DNA of 64,000 nt from Bradyrhizobium sp. B124 (GCF_038967635.1 NZ_CP152413.1:7878001-7942000), one strand, 5' to 3'; positions 1 through 9,973 are shown, counted from the stretch's first letter. Translations and numbers: made by a program. Notes: generated by a model from the sequence alone, not told the origin.

Positions 1-513
1 CGTTGATGGCGCGTGAATGACCCTTGGAACTTTGAAGCACTTCTCTCACAGCGGGCAGCAAAGCTTGCCGCCGCGCGAGGCCCATGTCCAAACACCTCGT
101 TGTACTCAACATCACATGCCTCGTTCGTGGCGAGGTTGGATGTTTTTAGGAGGATAGATGAAATCCTCTGAGCCTTTAGGCCCCTGCCTCCGCTGTTCGA
201 CGGTTTTGATTTTCTTCTCTCCCACAAACTGCAATCGGCTCAGACATTTGGCTGCTATGTCGGGTGGCACGACAGATGAACATTGTGCATCTTAGATACC
301 AAAAATATCTCTTTTCTTTCTTTTCCGCCGCCCTTATCGCTTCGCATACAGCCCTCGAACTGCAGTTCTGTAGGTCCGAAATCGCTGTGCAATTTTGATC
401 GAAGCTAGAACGAGCCTGAGGGGAAATGCACCAGGGCGACGACGCCGCGAAAGTAGAAACCGGAGCTATGTCTCCTACGAGTGACATCCCAATAAGGAAA
501 AGGAAACAGCGCT
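1..513. other. Leader region without a recognised gene
   Basis: I see no convincing coding region here; the short open frames have no recognisable domains. A TGGCACG hexamer-plus-one near 255 resembles a sigma-54 -24 element, but the matching -12 position reads GA instead of GC, so I do not call a promoter. A purine-rich stretch just before 514 can act as the ribosome binding site of the next gene. Confidence 0.4.
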
Positions 514-1389
514 ATGGGAGATTCAATGCGAGCCCGGACGCCGGTCGACCGTGACAAGCTTGACAGCGTACAGGGCCGGATGGGATTCGCCCGGCGCTCG
601 CCCGACGAGAAGGCCTTGGCGGTGGTCGCTCCGTCACCTGGATATGACTTTCCCAAAGTCGTCTATGACGTTACTATTCGTAACATGCGGCCGGTGGTGG
701 ACGAACTTTCCTTTGAGAAGGAAGGCTTCATTATCCTGCGGCACGAGCTGTCCTGTCTGAATGAACGCGACCCGGATCTCCTGAGCAAGAAGTACCTGGA
801 GGAGATGGTTCCATTGCTTAAGGATTACTTCAAGGCGTCATGGGTGCAGACCGCGGACCTCGGCGGAATTAACTTGCGTTCTCTCGGAGGGGAGGGCTTC
901 TTCACTCGCCCGACGGACGACACCAAATCCGGTATCAGGAAGACCGGAACCAGTCATGCCCACATCGATTACTCGCCGGTCGGGGGGCCGATGATCGCTG
1001 CGCGGGACTGCCAGCTGCAGGGCATCGAGATCCGGGCGTATTCCCGCCTGATGATCATCCAGGCGTGGCAGGCTCTTTCGCCGCCGCCGCAGGACCACCC
1101 CCTCACTTTCTGCGATGCCGGCTCAATCGAGGCCGGCGACTTGGTCGAAGTCGACTACCGAGGCCATGGCGTGACGCACAAGTCATGGGCCCTTCGCCAC
1201 AATCCTTCGCATCGCTGGTACTATCTGCCTGACATGACACACGACGAGATTTACCTGTTCAAAGGCTACGATTCCGCGGACCATCACCACCGATGGTCTG
1301 CTCATTCGACATTCGAAAATCGCGGCGCCTATCCCGACGCCAAGCCGCGCGCCAGTATCGAGAGCCGGTTCTTCGTGTATTACGAATGA
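514..1389 (+). CDS. CmcJ/NvfI-family oxidoreductase-like protein
   Basis: A 291-residue protein resembling the CmcJ/NvfI (AsaB, GA4-desaturase-like) oxidoreductase superfamily found mostly in secondary-metabolite pathways. Visible hallmarks are HAHID at residues 148-152, which could supply an HxD-type metal ligand pair, the aromatic block WYYLPDMTHDEIYLFKGYDS at 235-254, and a C-terminal HSTF...SRFFVYY segment around 264-290. The length is normal for the family and the frame is intact. The ATG is preceded by an A/G-rich sequence (aaggaaa). It stands alone: the downstream DNA is IS21 debris on the opposite strand. A truncated N-terminal paralogue lies at about 44.6 kb. Family assignment is from recalled motifs; the substrate cannot be inferred. 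Confidence 0.72.
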   Translation: MGDSMRARTPVDRDKLDSVQGRMGFARRSPDEKALAVVAPSPGYDFPKVVYDVTIRNMRPVVDELSFEKEGFIILRHELSCLNERDPDLLSKKYLEEMVPLLKDYFKASWVQTADLGGINLRSLGGEGFFTRPTDDTKSGIRKTGTSHAHIDYSPVGGPMIAARDCQLQGIEIRAYSRLMIIQAWQALSPPPQDHPLTFCDAGSIEAGDLVEVDYRGHGVTHKSWALRHNPSHRWYYLPDMTHDEIYLFKGYDSADHHHRWSAHSTFENRGAYPDAKPRASIESRFFVYYE

Positions 1390-1589
1390 CGTTTGGCAGC
1401 TTTGGGACAGGAAGACTGTGGATGGTTGTAACTCCTTTCTTCCTGATCGTCGCGATCCCTTGATCGCTCGCGGCAAGGCGCAAAGGCATAGTCCGAAGCG
1501 GGGTGCCAAGAGTGGCGCGATGAATCAGGCTGCGGCGCGTGTCCACGGTAGAGTAGAAGCGTAGCCGTTGGTCGCCGGAGTGATCTAGC

Positions 1590-2240
1590 CGCGTTATTGG
1601 CAGTGGCCAGATGAAACTTGCCGGTGCCCCACCCGCCGAGCAGCACGACATTCTGCGCAGTCTCGATGAAGGCGCGCCGGCCAGCCGCCTCAACAGCTCG
1701 CGCTCAGCGACGAATCCTCGAACTCGAAGCCGGCCAGATCGCGATAGCGCGGCGTGGTCCGTGGCGTCGACGCGTAGCATCGGGTCCATCAGCCAGCGGC
1801 CGCCTTGCTCGCTGAGCTCCGCTCACGTGACCACCATGCCGTGCAATCACAGCGCCTTCAGCTGCGTGATGACGCCTCCGAAAAATGCTCGGTCTCCTCA
1901 AATCGTCGCAGCCGATCGTAACGCACGGGGTCGCAACCCGGCGCCGTCAGCAATGCCAGGCGCGTGTCGGCTGCCGCCGGGACGGCTGCGCGTTCAGCCG
2001 CGCCAGCGCATTGACCACATGCCCGACGCTCACGCGTCCGGACGGTGGCGCTTCCTGCGCCGGCTGCGCGGTCATCACTACAGCTTCGAGGCCAGCTCCA
2101 GACCAGCGTCAGCACGCGCCATGAGGCAAGCGCCGCCGTTTTCGCGCAGCAAACTGCGCAGCGCTTCGGTCAGCTCCGCGAGCAGTGTGCCGCTGGCGCG
2201 GCGCCCCGGGCTTGAGGGCGCCAGCGGCATCTAGTGCTGC
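1590..2240 (-). pseudogene. IS21-family istA 3' end and istB 5' end, decayed
   Basis: Reading the minus strand, fragments in several frames match the end of an IS21 IstA (the RYDRLR motif near 1910) followed by the start of IstB: LMDPMLRVDATDHA near 1790, then ELLRRLAG and a damaged P-loop LLGGWGTGKFHLA near 1640. Frame changes and the loss of the rest of IstB show a non-functional remnant. The 200 bases between it and the preceding gene (1390-1590) show nothing I recognise. Confidence 0.6.
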
Positions 2241-2491
2241 CGTGGCGCGTACGGCCCTTTCGGTCAGGCAGCTCTTGCTGCGCCACTGCCACCGATGGTT
2301 CGATGCGGTCGTAGTAAATGAAACGCGTCTAGGCCCTGAGAGAGCGCGAGAGGACGGGCCGGATGGCCGTCGGCGAGCTTGATCTTTTTGGCTGATGAGA
2401 GCCTGTTTGGCGCAAGGACAGGCATCGATCTTCGGCGAGCGGCCAGCTGCTGCCGCACCAGACGGCGTTCCTTCGTACGCATACGACGAAG
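2241..2491. other. Unassigned flank interrupted by the IS4 element
   Basis: Probably further IS-derived DNA; no domain recognised. Its last nine bases (acgacgaag, 2483-2491) are repeated at 4069-4077 and are the target duplication of the neighbouring IS4 copy. Confidence 0.35.
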
Positions 2492-4068
2492 CTTACGATT
2501 ACCCACATTTTGAGTCAGAGTTTCGCGCCCGTTGCGATATCGATGAATCGCGATAATCCGCGCCACATGATCAGATTCCCTGGTGGCGGATCGTTGGCGC
2601 GGGCGAGATAGCCGCCGAGCCTGGCGATCTTGATGAGATAATGCGACAATGTCTTTCGTTGTGTGCTGACTGTCTTCTTGTCTTTGACGAGCCGATCAAG
2701 CAATTGGATTTCAGCTTTGGTCAGCACAAATTCCGGTGAGGCATTTGGCGCTGAACGATTGAGCATCGTCATCCAAAAAATGCGCCAGCTCACGATGCAG
2801 AATACCGAGATCAGATTCGTCAATCGCTGAGCAGTCCGCAGTTGCGAGTCCTCTGCCCTACATCCGGATTTGAGTATCTTGTGGAAGACCTCGATCTTCC
2901 ATCGCAGGGAATACCATTCGAGTTTCTCGATCGCATCCCCGCGCGATTGCACCGGAAGATCGGTCAGGAGTTTCCATTCAATCTTCTTTCTGTTCTTTGG
3001 CGCTCCTCTTTCGTCAGCGTGGATCACTGTCAAAGTCAAAGCTGGATACCGCGACTGCTTGCCTATCGGTGGTAGAATACGGATTTTACGATACCGGATT
3101 TCAAGAACAGCCTGGTCTGGATTGCCCTTGCTATCCTGGACTTCGATCCGATGGAGACCTTTGACCACGACCTCGTCCATTATCGTTGCAACGGTATGGT
3201 CGCCATCGCCTGCCAGGCGATTGACACAGGTCCTTACCAAGAAGTGCGTTCCAACCTCTTGGGCGGCGCAAAACAATTCATAAATATCGGCCTCACGATC
3301 ACCGATATGGATGCACTGCGATGGCTCCTCGAAAAGCTCCGTGGATTGCTTGAGGTTCTCCAGCCACCGAATGCTCTCCTTGGTTTCAATGGGGATCCGT
3401 GTCAGGTTGACCTCGCGCCTGAGCGCAGCGACCCCTCTGAATTTCTTTCTGGTCCAGAACTTCACGGCGCTGAGCCCCAGTGGAAGCCCCTCGAGGGTCA
3501 CCGCAAGGCTCGAATGCATCAATATTCCGCATGTCGTGTATGTTTGGGGTTTTCCGTCCAATCTTCGAGAGTTGCTTTTGGGGATACGCTTAATCATCCC
3601 GATCAGATCCGGGCGCTCTCTTTGATAGGTGAATTCGGTCGTATCATGCAGGACAAGAACAGGCCCTTTCGCGGCCGCGATACGTTCCCGCGTCGATTTA
3701 AAATGACCAGACAGGATGTCGGCCTCGCTTACTCGTTCATTGGAGAAGAAACGATAGGCCGCCTTGGTGTTCGCCCAGTCTTGGCAAACCATCGGAATGC
3801 TCTGTCCGATGTCTCCACCAATCTGCTTCAGCAGCATGCGAAATCTCTCGCCAAGTCGAGCGTCCTGGAATTCGCACAGCGCAGCTTCGCGGTCAAACCA
3901 GGTCACCGCGTCAGACCCCAACCGATGCGCCTTCTCATCCCGGGCGCGTGAAGTCAGTCCCATAGAGCACCTCTTCTCGAATCAGGTGCCCATCAAAGAA
4001 TCACAAGCGATTCTGGCGACTCAAGTTTTTCGACTCACTGCACCTCAAAAAATGTGGGTAATCGTAAG
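2492..4068 (-). mobile_element. IS4-family insertion sequence (IS50-like), complete
   Basis: About 1.58 kb bounded by terminal inverted repeats: cttacgattacccacatttt at the left and the complementary aatgtgggtaatcgtaag at the right. Perfect 9-bp direct repeats (acgacgaag, 2483-2491 and 4069-4077) flank it, the duplication size expected for the IS50/IS4 group. Intact ends, target duplication and an open transposase suggest a recent insertion. A decayed relative sits at 24.97-26.57 kb. Confidence 0.88.
2515..3963 (-). CDS. IS4-family transposase
   Basis: A 482-residue DDE transposase. The N-terminal third carries the family block DWANTKAAYRFFSNERVSEA; LVLHDTTEF holds the first catalytic Asp, HIGDREADIYELF the second, and WYSLRWKIEVFHKILKSGC the Y-R-E/K signature around the catalytic Glu. 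The frame is uninterrupted over the expected family length and the gene fills nearly all of the IS. I see no catalytic substitution, so it may be active. Confidence 0.9.
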   Translation of the reverse strand: MGLTSRARDEKAHRLGSDAVTWFDREAALCEFQDARLGERFRMLLKQIGGDIGQSIPMVCQDWANTKAAYRFFSNERVSEADILSGHFKSTRERIAAAKGPVLVLHDTTEFTYQRERPDLIGMIKRIPKSNSRRLDGKPQTYTTCGILMHSSLAVTLEGLPLGLSAVKFWTRKKFRGVAALRREVNLTRIPIETKESIRWLENLKQSTELFEEPSQCIHIGDREADIYELFCAAQEVGTHFLVRTCVNRLAGDGDHTVATIMDEVVVKGLHRIEVQDSKGNPDQAVLEIRYRKIRILPPIGKQSRYPALTLTVIHADERGAPKNRKKIEWKLLTDLPVQSRGDAIEKLEWYSLRWKIEVFHKILKSGCRAEDSQLRTAQRLTNLISVFCIVSWRIFWMTMLNRSAPNASPEFVLTKAEIQLLDRLVKDKKTVSTQRKTLSHYLIKIARLGGYLARANDPPPGNLIMWRGLSRFIDIATGAKL

Positions 4069-4137
4069 ACGACGAAGACCGCCTGATTGACGCATGCGCG
4101 CGGGCGCGGCGAGCTCTATGATGGCGTTGCGTGAAGG

Positions 4138-5209
4138 TCAGGCAGCCTGCTGATCGGCGGACTTGTCAGCTAGGCGCAGGAGCTTCCATTCCCAGGGCAG
4201 CAGTTCGTGCAGACGCGATGCGGGAAGATCGGCGATACGGGCGAGGACGTCGGCGAGCCAGGCCTTGGGATCGACGTCGTTGAGGCGACAGGTCGTGATC
4301 ATCGTCAGCATGATGGCGGCACAGTCGGCGCCACGTTGGCTGCCGGCGAAGGTCTAGTTGCGCCTTCCCAATGCGATGCCTCCCAATGCGCGCTCGGCAC
4401 AATTGTTGGTCAAGCAGATCCTGCCATCGTCGAGGAAGCGGGCGAAGTCGTCCCAACGCCTGAGCATGTAGTTCATGGGCTTCAGAACCTCGGAGGAGCG
4501 CGAGAGGGTTTCGCGCTCACGCAGCAACCAGATGTGCATGTCGTCGAGAAGCGGAGCGCGCGCTCTGGCGGTTGAGCGGGATATGCATGCCGAACTTGTC
4601 GAACAGGATCGTCGCCAGCAATTGTGGGCCGATGAAGCCGCGCGGCGTGGCATGGAACGGCGCAGGCGGCTGGCTGATCTTCTCGCAATCGCGGCAGGTG
4701 AACTTCTCGCGCACTGTCTCGATGACCTTGAAGCGACGCGGGATCTCCTCCAGCGTCTTGGTCACATCCTCGCCGACCTTCGCCAGCCGCGATCCGCCGC
4801 AGCAGGCGCAGCTTGTCGGAGCGTCAATGACGACGCGCTCGTGTTCGATGTCGTCCGGCCAAGGCTTGCGCACCGGCCGCTTGCGCGTGAAGGGGCGGAC
4901 GTTCTGCGTCTTCGCCGCTGCGGCCTGCGCCGCAAGCTCATCCTCGCTCGCCGTGGCGACGAGGTCTTCGAGCTGCAGTTCCAACTGCTCGAGCAGCAGC
5001 GCCGTGCGCTCGGAGCGCTGCCCGTACAGTTCGCGTTTGAGCTTCTCGATCCGCAGCTCGAGATGCGCGACCAGCGCCTCGTTGTCCGACAGCTCCGCCC
5101 GCGCACTGGCAGCCACCGCCTCGGCTCGCAGCCGCGCCTCACGCTCGGCCTGCAGCGCCGCCAGGGCACTGACAAGGTCCGATGGAAGATCGTCCGGCTT
5201 TGATATCAC
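4138..5209 (-). pseudogene. IS66-family TnpC, internally deleted
   Basis: The N-terminal part (from 5209) contains the coiled-coil leader, the ELYGQRSER block, the zinc-finger-like CACCG and CRDC motifs, and the start of the DDE domain (FIGPQLLATILFDKFGMHIPLNRQ). It then jumps to the C-terminal segment near 4460-4138 (NCAERALGGIALGRRN ... NDVDPKAWLADVLARIADLPA), so the middle with most catalytic residues is missing. A stop and a frame change near 4355 further break it. No TnpA/TnpB accompany it. This is a dead IS66 remnant, distinct in sequence from the IS66 copies at 8-11 kb and 57.7-60.2 kb. Confidence 0.75.
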
Positions 5210-5399
5210 GAAGCCATTGAATCAGATCAAGCAGCACCTGTAAAACGACTAACCGACCCGCGTCGGACGCCGGGTTTCTTGAGGGTTGCGCCAATCGATC
5301 CCGGACAACGAGGGCATCGGGAGATAGTTCGAGCAGGTGGCGCGATTTAGGCTCAAAGGACGACATATGCTGATGATGGTGCAACGACGGCGCGAAGAG

Positions 5400-6060
5400 G
5401 ATCATGTAAAGTAAGAGCCCACTCGATGCAGCCTTGCTGCGCAAGAGATGAGGGTAGGTCCACGGACTTGGATTACAGGATCGGGGTCCAAACCACCGCA
5501 AGCTGCTCGCTTCAATGACTGGCTTGGTGAGCGTTACGGAAAATGCGGGTAAACCGTCAGGTTCGTGCTGGCAAGGCAAACGCAAGTGAATCGTTGACGA
5601 CGTGTCGAAAGCGTGGGGACGTCGCCCAAGCGAGCCTCCAGTCGTTGACTTGGAATGAAGCTCAGAGGAGGCCTGCCGACTGTCCGAGTGGTAACCGAAT
5701 GGAGGCGGCGTGAGGCCAGTGAGAGGGTCTTGGGTGGAACCTGGAAACCTGTCGCGTCGATCCAAAGGGCGAACTCCAAGTTGCTGACCTATGAAGAGCG
5801 GACTACTGATGCGGATACAGGGGCGGACGGGTCTGTACCAGCGAGGAAGCCTTGTAACACGGGTGGAGCAAAGCGACACCACTCTCCAACCACAGACGCT
5901 GGCCAACCAGCATCGGATGAGCCGGTGTCTGAGACAAAGCCGTCTGAAATCCGGAAGCGGCTTGTGTGGGAAGCCTACAAGCGGGTGTGAGCGAACCGCG
6001 GTGCCGCGGGCGTGGTTGGTGAGATGACTCGCGCGGCGTAGCTGCCACCACAATCCGCCT
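5400..6060 (+). mobile_element. Group II intron remnant: 5' RNA part and start of the maturase
   Basis: The stretch has the look of a bacterial group II intron 5' region. It runs into a frame ending with LVWEAYKRV, then a TGA, then ANRGAAGV in the same frame, which is the conserved start of intron-encoded reverse transcriptases (VWEAYKRVKANRGAAGVDG). The in-frame stop near 5990 and the lack of any reverse-transcriptase core afterwards show that it is broken. A 304-residue open frame on the opposite strand across it has no homology I recognise and is taken as a shadow. Intron RNA domains were judged by eye only. Confidence 0.55.
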
Positions 6061-6484
6061 TTGGTCGCGCTTCCAGGCCGTGCCCTCGCGACATCAGCTG
6101 CGACCAGTTCTCACACGCCGCCTCACTCAAGGTGGCCGTCATTGGACGTCGTCAGACGGATACGAGGTTTTCGAGTATGCCGGAGTAGTGACGAGACTCG
6201 CCCGAACATGCATGATCGCAAGTTCCGCGCGGATTTCATCAACTTGCGCAGAATGTAAGCTCGAGAAGCACGAAATTGTCGGCGATCAACCTACCTTGTG
6301 CACTATATTGGACGTACTAATTGGTGGTTATGTGTCTCATATCGTAACGTTGCGCAGCCGAGGCAACATTGACGCGCGACGGTACGTGAGCCGAGCGAAG
6401 AGCTATGACGCAGTGGTGTGTTCCCCGTCACCTTAAGTCGAGTACTTGTGCCTGATCTTTGGCGCTCATAAGAGGAGTACAGTG
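6061..6484. other. Region upstream of the SDR gene
   Basis: No gene recognised. I looked for GG-N10-GC sigma-54 spacing and for TGT-N10-ACA NifA sites and found none. The last bases carry aagaggag, the ribosome binding site of the following gene. Confidence 0.35.
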
Positions 6485-7198
6485 ATGAGGGGGCGTGTTC
6501 TTGTAACAGGTGGCTCCTCGGGCATCGGTTGTGCCATAATGTCAAGGCTGGTTCAAGACGGATTCGATTGCGTCAATCTCGACAAAGCTGCACCACTTGA
6601 ATTGGCCGATCGCTGGGTCCCCGCCGATCTGTCCACTTCCGAAGGAACCATCGAAGGTCTCAAACAAGCTATGTCACATGGGCCGATTGCTCGTCTCGTT
6701 AATAACGTGGGGGTCGTACGCCCTGCGTCGATCGAAGATGCGACTTTGAAAGATCTCGAGGCTGTCGTGTCATTGAATATTCGCTGTGCTTTGCAATGCA
6801 TGCAGACATTGCTGCCCGGGATGAAGCATCTGGGCTTTGGACGCGTGGTAAACATTTCCAGCCGGGCCGCGCTTGGCAAGGAAATGCGCTCTCTTTACGC
6901 TGCGACAAAGTCTGGCCTGCACGGGATGACCAAGACGTGGGCGTTGGAGCTGGCACGGCACGGCATAACTGTAAATGCTGTGGGCCCCGGTCCAATAAGA
7001 ACCGCGCTTTTCGAAGCGGCCAATCCTGACGGAGATCGACGCACGCAGGCTATAATCGACGCTGTCCCAACTCGACGTATGGGTCAACCTGAGGAGGTCG
7101 CACACGCTGTTGCAATGTTCCTCGATGAGAGAGCTGGCTTCATTACTGGACAGGTTCTGTATGTCTGCGGCGGAATGACGGTGGGACATGCAGTGTGA
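6485..7198 (+). CDS. Short-chain dehydrogenase/reductase (SDR)
   Basis: A 237-residue classical SDR. The Rossmann glycine motif TGGSSGIG is at residues 7-14, the NNVGV equivalent of NNAG follows at mid-protein, and the catalytic Ser is in NISS with YAATK as the YxxxK pair. A FabG-like C-terminus (FITGQVLYVCGGMT) closes the protein. ATG 6485 was chosen over an upstream GTG because AGGAG lies seven bases before it. The N-terminus lacks the usual lead-in of about five residues. It stands alone between mobile remnants, so its substrate is unknown. It belongs to the same broad family as the SDRs at 40.8 and 55.9 kb but is clearly different from both. Confidence 0.85.
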   Translation: MRGRVLVTGGSSGIGCAIMSRLVQDGFDCVNLDKAAPLELADRWVPADLSTSEGTIEGLKQAMSHGPIARLVNNVGVVRPASIEDATLKDLEAVVSLNIRCALQCMQTLLPGMKHLGFGRVVNISSRAALGKEMRSLYAATKSGLHGMTKTWALELARHGITVNAVGPGPIRTALFEAANPDGDRRTQAIIDAVPTRRMGQPEEVAHAVAMFLDERAGFITGQVLYVCGGMTVGHAV

Positions 7199-7214
7199 CA
7201 GATAGCAAATAGGG

Positions 7215-7355
7215 TATGGCAAAACCACGACGCCGCCCCGTGGCGTGCCACTGTAAGTGCGTCCGGAGACCCAATTTTTCATGTAACCTGCTTTGAGCCT
7301 TCCTTCGATCAGACCGATGAACCTGTCGTCATCCGCAGTCTTGTGAAGAGGCTGG
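7215..7355 (-). pseudogene. Group II intron reverse-transcriptase fragment
   Basis: On the minus strand the frame reads DDDRFIGLIEGRLKAGYMKN followed by YSGTPRGGVV, matching the conserved reverse-transcriptase block 4 of group II intron maturases (xLIxxxLxAGYxExW...SGTPQGGVxSPLL). Nothing on either side continues the domain. It lies 1.2 kb from the intron 5' remnant but on the opposite strand, so the two need not come from one intron. Confidence 0.55.
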
Positions 7356-7384
7356 CGATGCGATATCGGACCACGAGGGGCAAA

Positions 7385-7471
7385 AACCATGGCGTTGCTG
7401 CCAATGAGATGAAGAACCAAAACAGCCTCACGATGCTGCGTCACGCTCAGCACAACTCGTGATACTAGCAA
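7385..7471 (+). pseudogene. 3' end of a second porin gene
   Basis: The frame reads MKNQNSLTMLRHAQHNS and stops, almost the same as the end of the intact porin at 20.5 kb (LKNQNSLTMLLHAQRNW). The similarity continues through the 3' untranslated DNA into the terminator. The rest of the gene is gone, so a second porin locus once existed here. Confidence 0.7.
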
Positions 7472-7502
7472 ACTGCTAAAAGGACGAAAGATAGCGACAA
7501 GA

Positions 7503-7545
7503 CGCCTCCGGTATGCGCGCCGGAGGCTATTGTTTTGTCCAGCTG
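7503..7545 (+). terminator. Rho-independent terminator of the lost porin
   Basis: A GC-rich hairpin, gcctccgg...ccggaggc, followed by a T-rich run. It matches in sequence and position the terminator behind the intact porin at 20.59-20.64 kb. Confidence 0.75.
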
Positions 7546-8284
7546 CCATCTGTCAAGTGTGCGCAAGTGCGCGCTCATGATGATGACGCGCTCGTCGATC
7601 GAGGCTCGGGAAATGCCGCTCCACGCATGCCTGACCTTCGGATTGATAAGATGAGCACTATGAGCTGCTGGTGCGCCACGGGCCCGTGTGCATCTTGGAG
7701 GGGGCAATGCAGCGCCAAGTCCTTTTATGCGATCGCGGTCTCTGTGGAAAGCCTTGGCTTCTTGATGAAACGCCGTTGAGGCTCGCGCCAGCGACGGTCC
7801 GCAAGTGCAGCAGAGAAGGGCGCATGTCGAGCAGATTCCGCGTGGTGGCGCCATCGCTGATCCCAAGGAAGCCGGGCGATCGCGTGAAGACGAACCGCCG
7901 GGACGTCGTTTCTCTCGCGCGGCGGTACGCGCCGGCGAGCTGACGGCTGTGTGGGGTCCCGATGAAGGTCACGAAGCGATGCGCGATTTCGTTCGCGCCC
8001 GATCGGCAGTGGTTGAGACGCTGCGGATTCACCGGCAGCAGGTAAGCGGTAAGCGGCCGTCAGGCGGCGTGGTTCCATGGCATAAGCGCGTCGATTTCGC
8101 TGCTCGGCCAGCCGTTGGCGATACGCTGAAGTGTTAGGCGGGGCCAGGCGAATGGATCGACGTTGTTTATTTTCGCTGTCTGCCGCAGTGTTGCGATGGT
8201 TGCCCAGGTTCGTTCGCCGCCGTCGCTGCCCGCGAAGAGGCTATTCTTTCTCGCAATTGTTTGTGGCCTGATGGCGTGTTCGAC

Positions 8285-8690
8285 GTAAGCGTAGCGCCGA
8301 GGCCCTTGAGATTGTTTGTGCTTAGATTTGGGAGGATCGCTAGAAGAGTCACCTTCGGCAAGGGTGCTCACAATGGACGACCATTCGGACGACATAAGAC
8401 GACCGTTGTCGCCGCGTATCGAAGTGTATGCTGGCGTAGGTCGAAAGCGCTGGCCGGATGATTTGAAGGCACAGATTGCGGCGGAAAGCCTCGAGCCGGG
8501 TGCGATTGTCACAGATGTCGCCCGCCGCCATGGCTGCCGGCCCCAGCAGGTGCATGACTGGCGCCGTCGAGCGCGTTTGGGCCAGTTGGTGCTGCCGGCT
8601 TCGGCGGATACCTTATCGTTTGTGCCTTTGGTACCGGAAACGACGCTACCGGCGGCTGCGGAGCCCTCCGTGTCGCCGGTAGCAGCCGTC
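8285..8690 (+). mobile_element. Left part of a third IS66-type element inside copy 1
   Basis: At 8285 the sequence changes from tnpC to gtaagcgtagcg, an IS66-like terminus, then runs into a plus-strand HTH tnpA start at 8373 (MDDHSDDIRRPLSP). The right half of this element is absent, replaced by IS110 copy B and a deletion of about 1 kb of the host tnpC. Confidence 0.6.
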
Positions 8691-9707
8691 GTTAGCATCG
8701 TTGGTTTGGATTTGGCTAAGAACGTGTTTCAGGTCCACGGCGCGGGGCAGGATGGAAGGATGGTCCTGCGTAAAGAGCTCAACCGCAGCAGATTGCTCGA
8801 GTTTTTCGCCAAGTTGCCAAGGTGTGTGGTTGCGATGGAGGCCTGCGCCAGCGCTCACTATTGGGGACGGGAGATCGGTAAATTGGGGCACGAGGTCCGG
8901 CTGATCCATCCCTCCTACGTGAAGCCCTTCGTTAAGCGTCAGAAGAACGATGCAGCGGATGCGGAAGCGATCGCCGAAGCCGCGTCTCGACCAACGATGC
9001 GCTTTGTCGGCGTCAAGAGCGCCGAGAAGCAAGCCTCTTCCATGGCATTCAAGGTTCGTGATCTCTTGGTTCGACAGCGTACACAGGCGATTAATGCTTT
9101 GCGCGGACATCTTGCGGAATACGGCTTGATCGTTGCTCAGGGCGTGAGACATATCCCCCGCCTGGATGAGCTCTTGGCAGCATATCCGGACCTGCCCGAT
9201 CTTGCTCGTGGCCTTTGCCAGAATCTCTTGAGGCATGTGGAAGCCCTGTCGCAGCAGATAGCAGAGCTGGAGAAGGGGCTACGGATGCGCGCTCGACAGG
9301 ACGAGGTCGCCTCTCGCTTAATGACTATTCCTGGGATCGGGGCAATCTGCGCCACAGCGATAGAGGCCTTGGCGCCCTCGGCGAAGACCTTTTCCAAGGG
9401 GCGTGATTTTGCGGCCTGGATTGGTCTCACGCCCAAACAGAATTCTTCCGGAGGCAAGGACAGGCTTGGCAAAATCTCCAGGATGGGTCGGCGAGATCTC
9501 CGACGCCTCCTTGTGCTTGGTGCGACCGCCGTCGTGCGATGGGCAAGACGATATGGATCGCCAGCAGGATCCTGGCTGGCGAGAATTCTCTCGAAGAAGC
9601 CTCCAAAGCTGATTGCGGTCGCTTTAGCGAACAAATTGGCGCGTACCGCTTGGGCCTTGATGGTCCGCGGTGGCGCTTACCAAGCTCCAGCGTCTGGCAC
9701 TGCGTAG
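8373..9707 (+). CDS. Chimeric ORF: IS66 TnpA helix-turn-helix fused to IS110 transposase
   Basis: One uninterrupted frame combines two unrelated transposition proteins. Residues 1 to about 105 are an IS66/IS3-type TnpA with its HTH (KRWPDDLKAQIAAESLEPGA ... RRHGCRPQQVHDWRRRAR). From VGLDLAKNVFQVHGA onward it is a full IS110/IS1111-type transposase: DEDD N-terminal RuvC-like domain with NDAADAEAI, and a C-terminal transposase_20 domain with IPGIG and FAAWIGLTPKQNSSGGKDRL. IS110 appears to have inserted in frame within tnpA. The native IS110 start is presumably near 8690. Whether the fused product is made is unknown. Confidence 0.75.
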   Translation: MDDHSDDIRRPLSPRIEVYAGVGRKRWPDDLKAQIAAESLEPGAIVTDVARRHGCRPQQVHDWRRRARLGQLVLPASADTLSFVPLVPETTLPAAAEPSVSPVAAVVSIVGLDLAKNVFQVHGAGQDGRMVLRKELNRSRLLEFFAKLPRCVVAMEACASAHYWGREIGKLGHEVRLIHPSYVKPFVKRQKNDAADAEAIAEAASRPTMRFVGVKSAEKQASSMAFKVRDLLVRQRTQAINALRGHLAEYGLIVAQGVRHIPRLDELLAAYPDLPDLARGLCQNLLRHVEALSQQIAELEKGLRMRARQDEVASRLMTIPGIGAICATAIEALAPSAKTFSKGRDFAAWIGLTPKQNSSGGKDRLGKISRMGRRDLRRLLVLGATAVVRWARRYGSPAGSWLARILSKKPPKLIAVALANKLARTAWALMVRGGAYQAPASGTA

Positions 9708-9973
9708 CGCAAGGCCAGAAGCCGAGAGACGTCGGGAAATGTGGTAAGGTCTAACGGAGGATTATGGGCCATCGGTCAGGGACTGGGATTGGAAGAATCA
9801 ATAAGTGGATGAGTGCCACGAGCACGCATAGCCGAATTGGATCCAATCCACGCATTCCATAAGGGCCCGCGACGTGTCGAGGTCGCATCAAAGAGGCCGG
9901 ACACACGTCAGCACCCGACCACATGCCTGTTCCGAAGTTAAATTTTGCTTGCATTTAGTGGGGCGTCCACACA
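8690..9973 (+). mobile_element. IS110/IS1111-family element B
   Basis: This is the innermost element of the nest. It covers the IS110 transposase frame ending at 9707 and about 265 bases of non-coding right end, after which IS66 tnpC sequence resumes at cgtccgcc (9974). No target duplication is expected for this family and none is seen. The transposase looks intact, so this may be the youngest insertion. Confidence 0.65.

Noticed and set aside
245..275. Possible sigma-54 promoter TGGCACG upstream of the CmcJ-like gene
   Set aside because: The -12 position is GA instead of GC and no TGT-N10-ACA lies at a suitable distance.
1611..2234. 207-residue plus-strand open frame
   Set aside because: It is antisense to IS21 istA/istB remnants and shows no domain of its own.
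5139..6053. 304-residue minus-strand open frame
   Set aside because: It is antisense to group II intron-like RNA and the maturase start, has no domain and is Pro/Arg/Leu rich, as shadow frames are.
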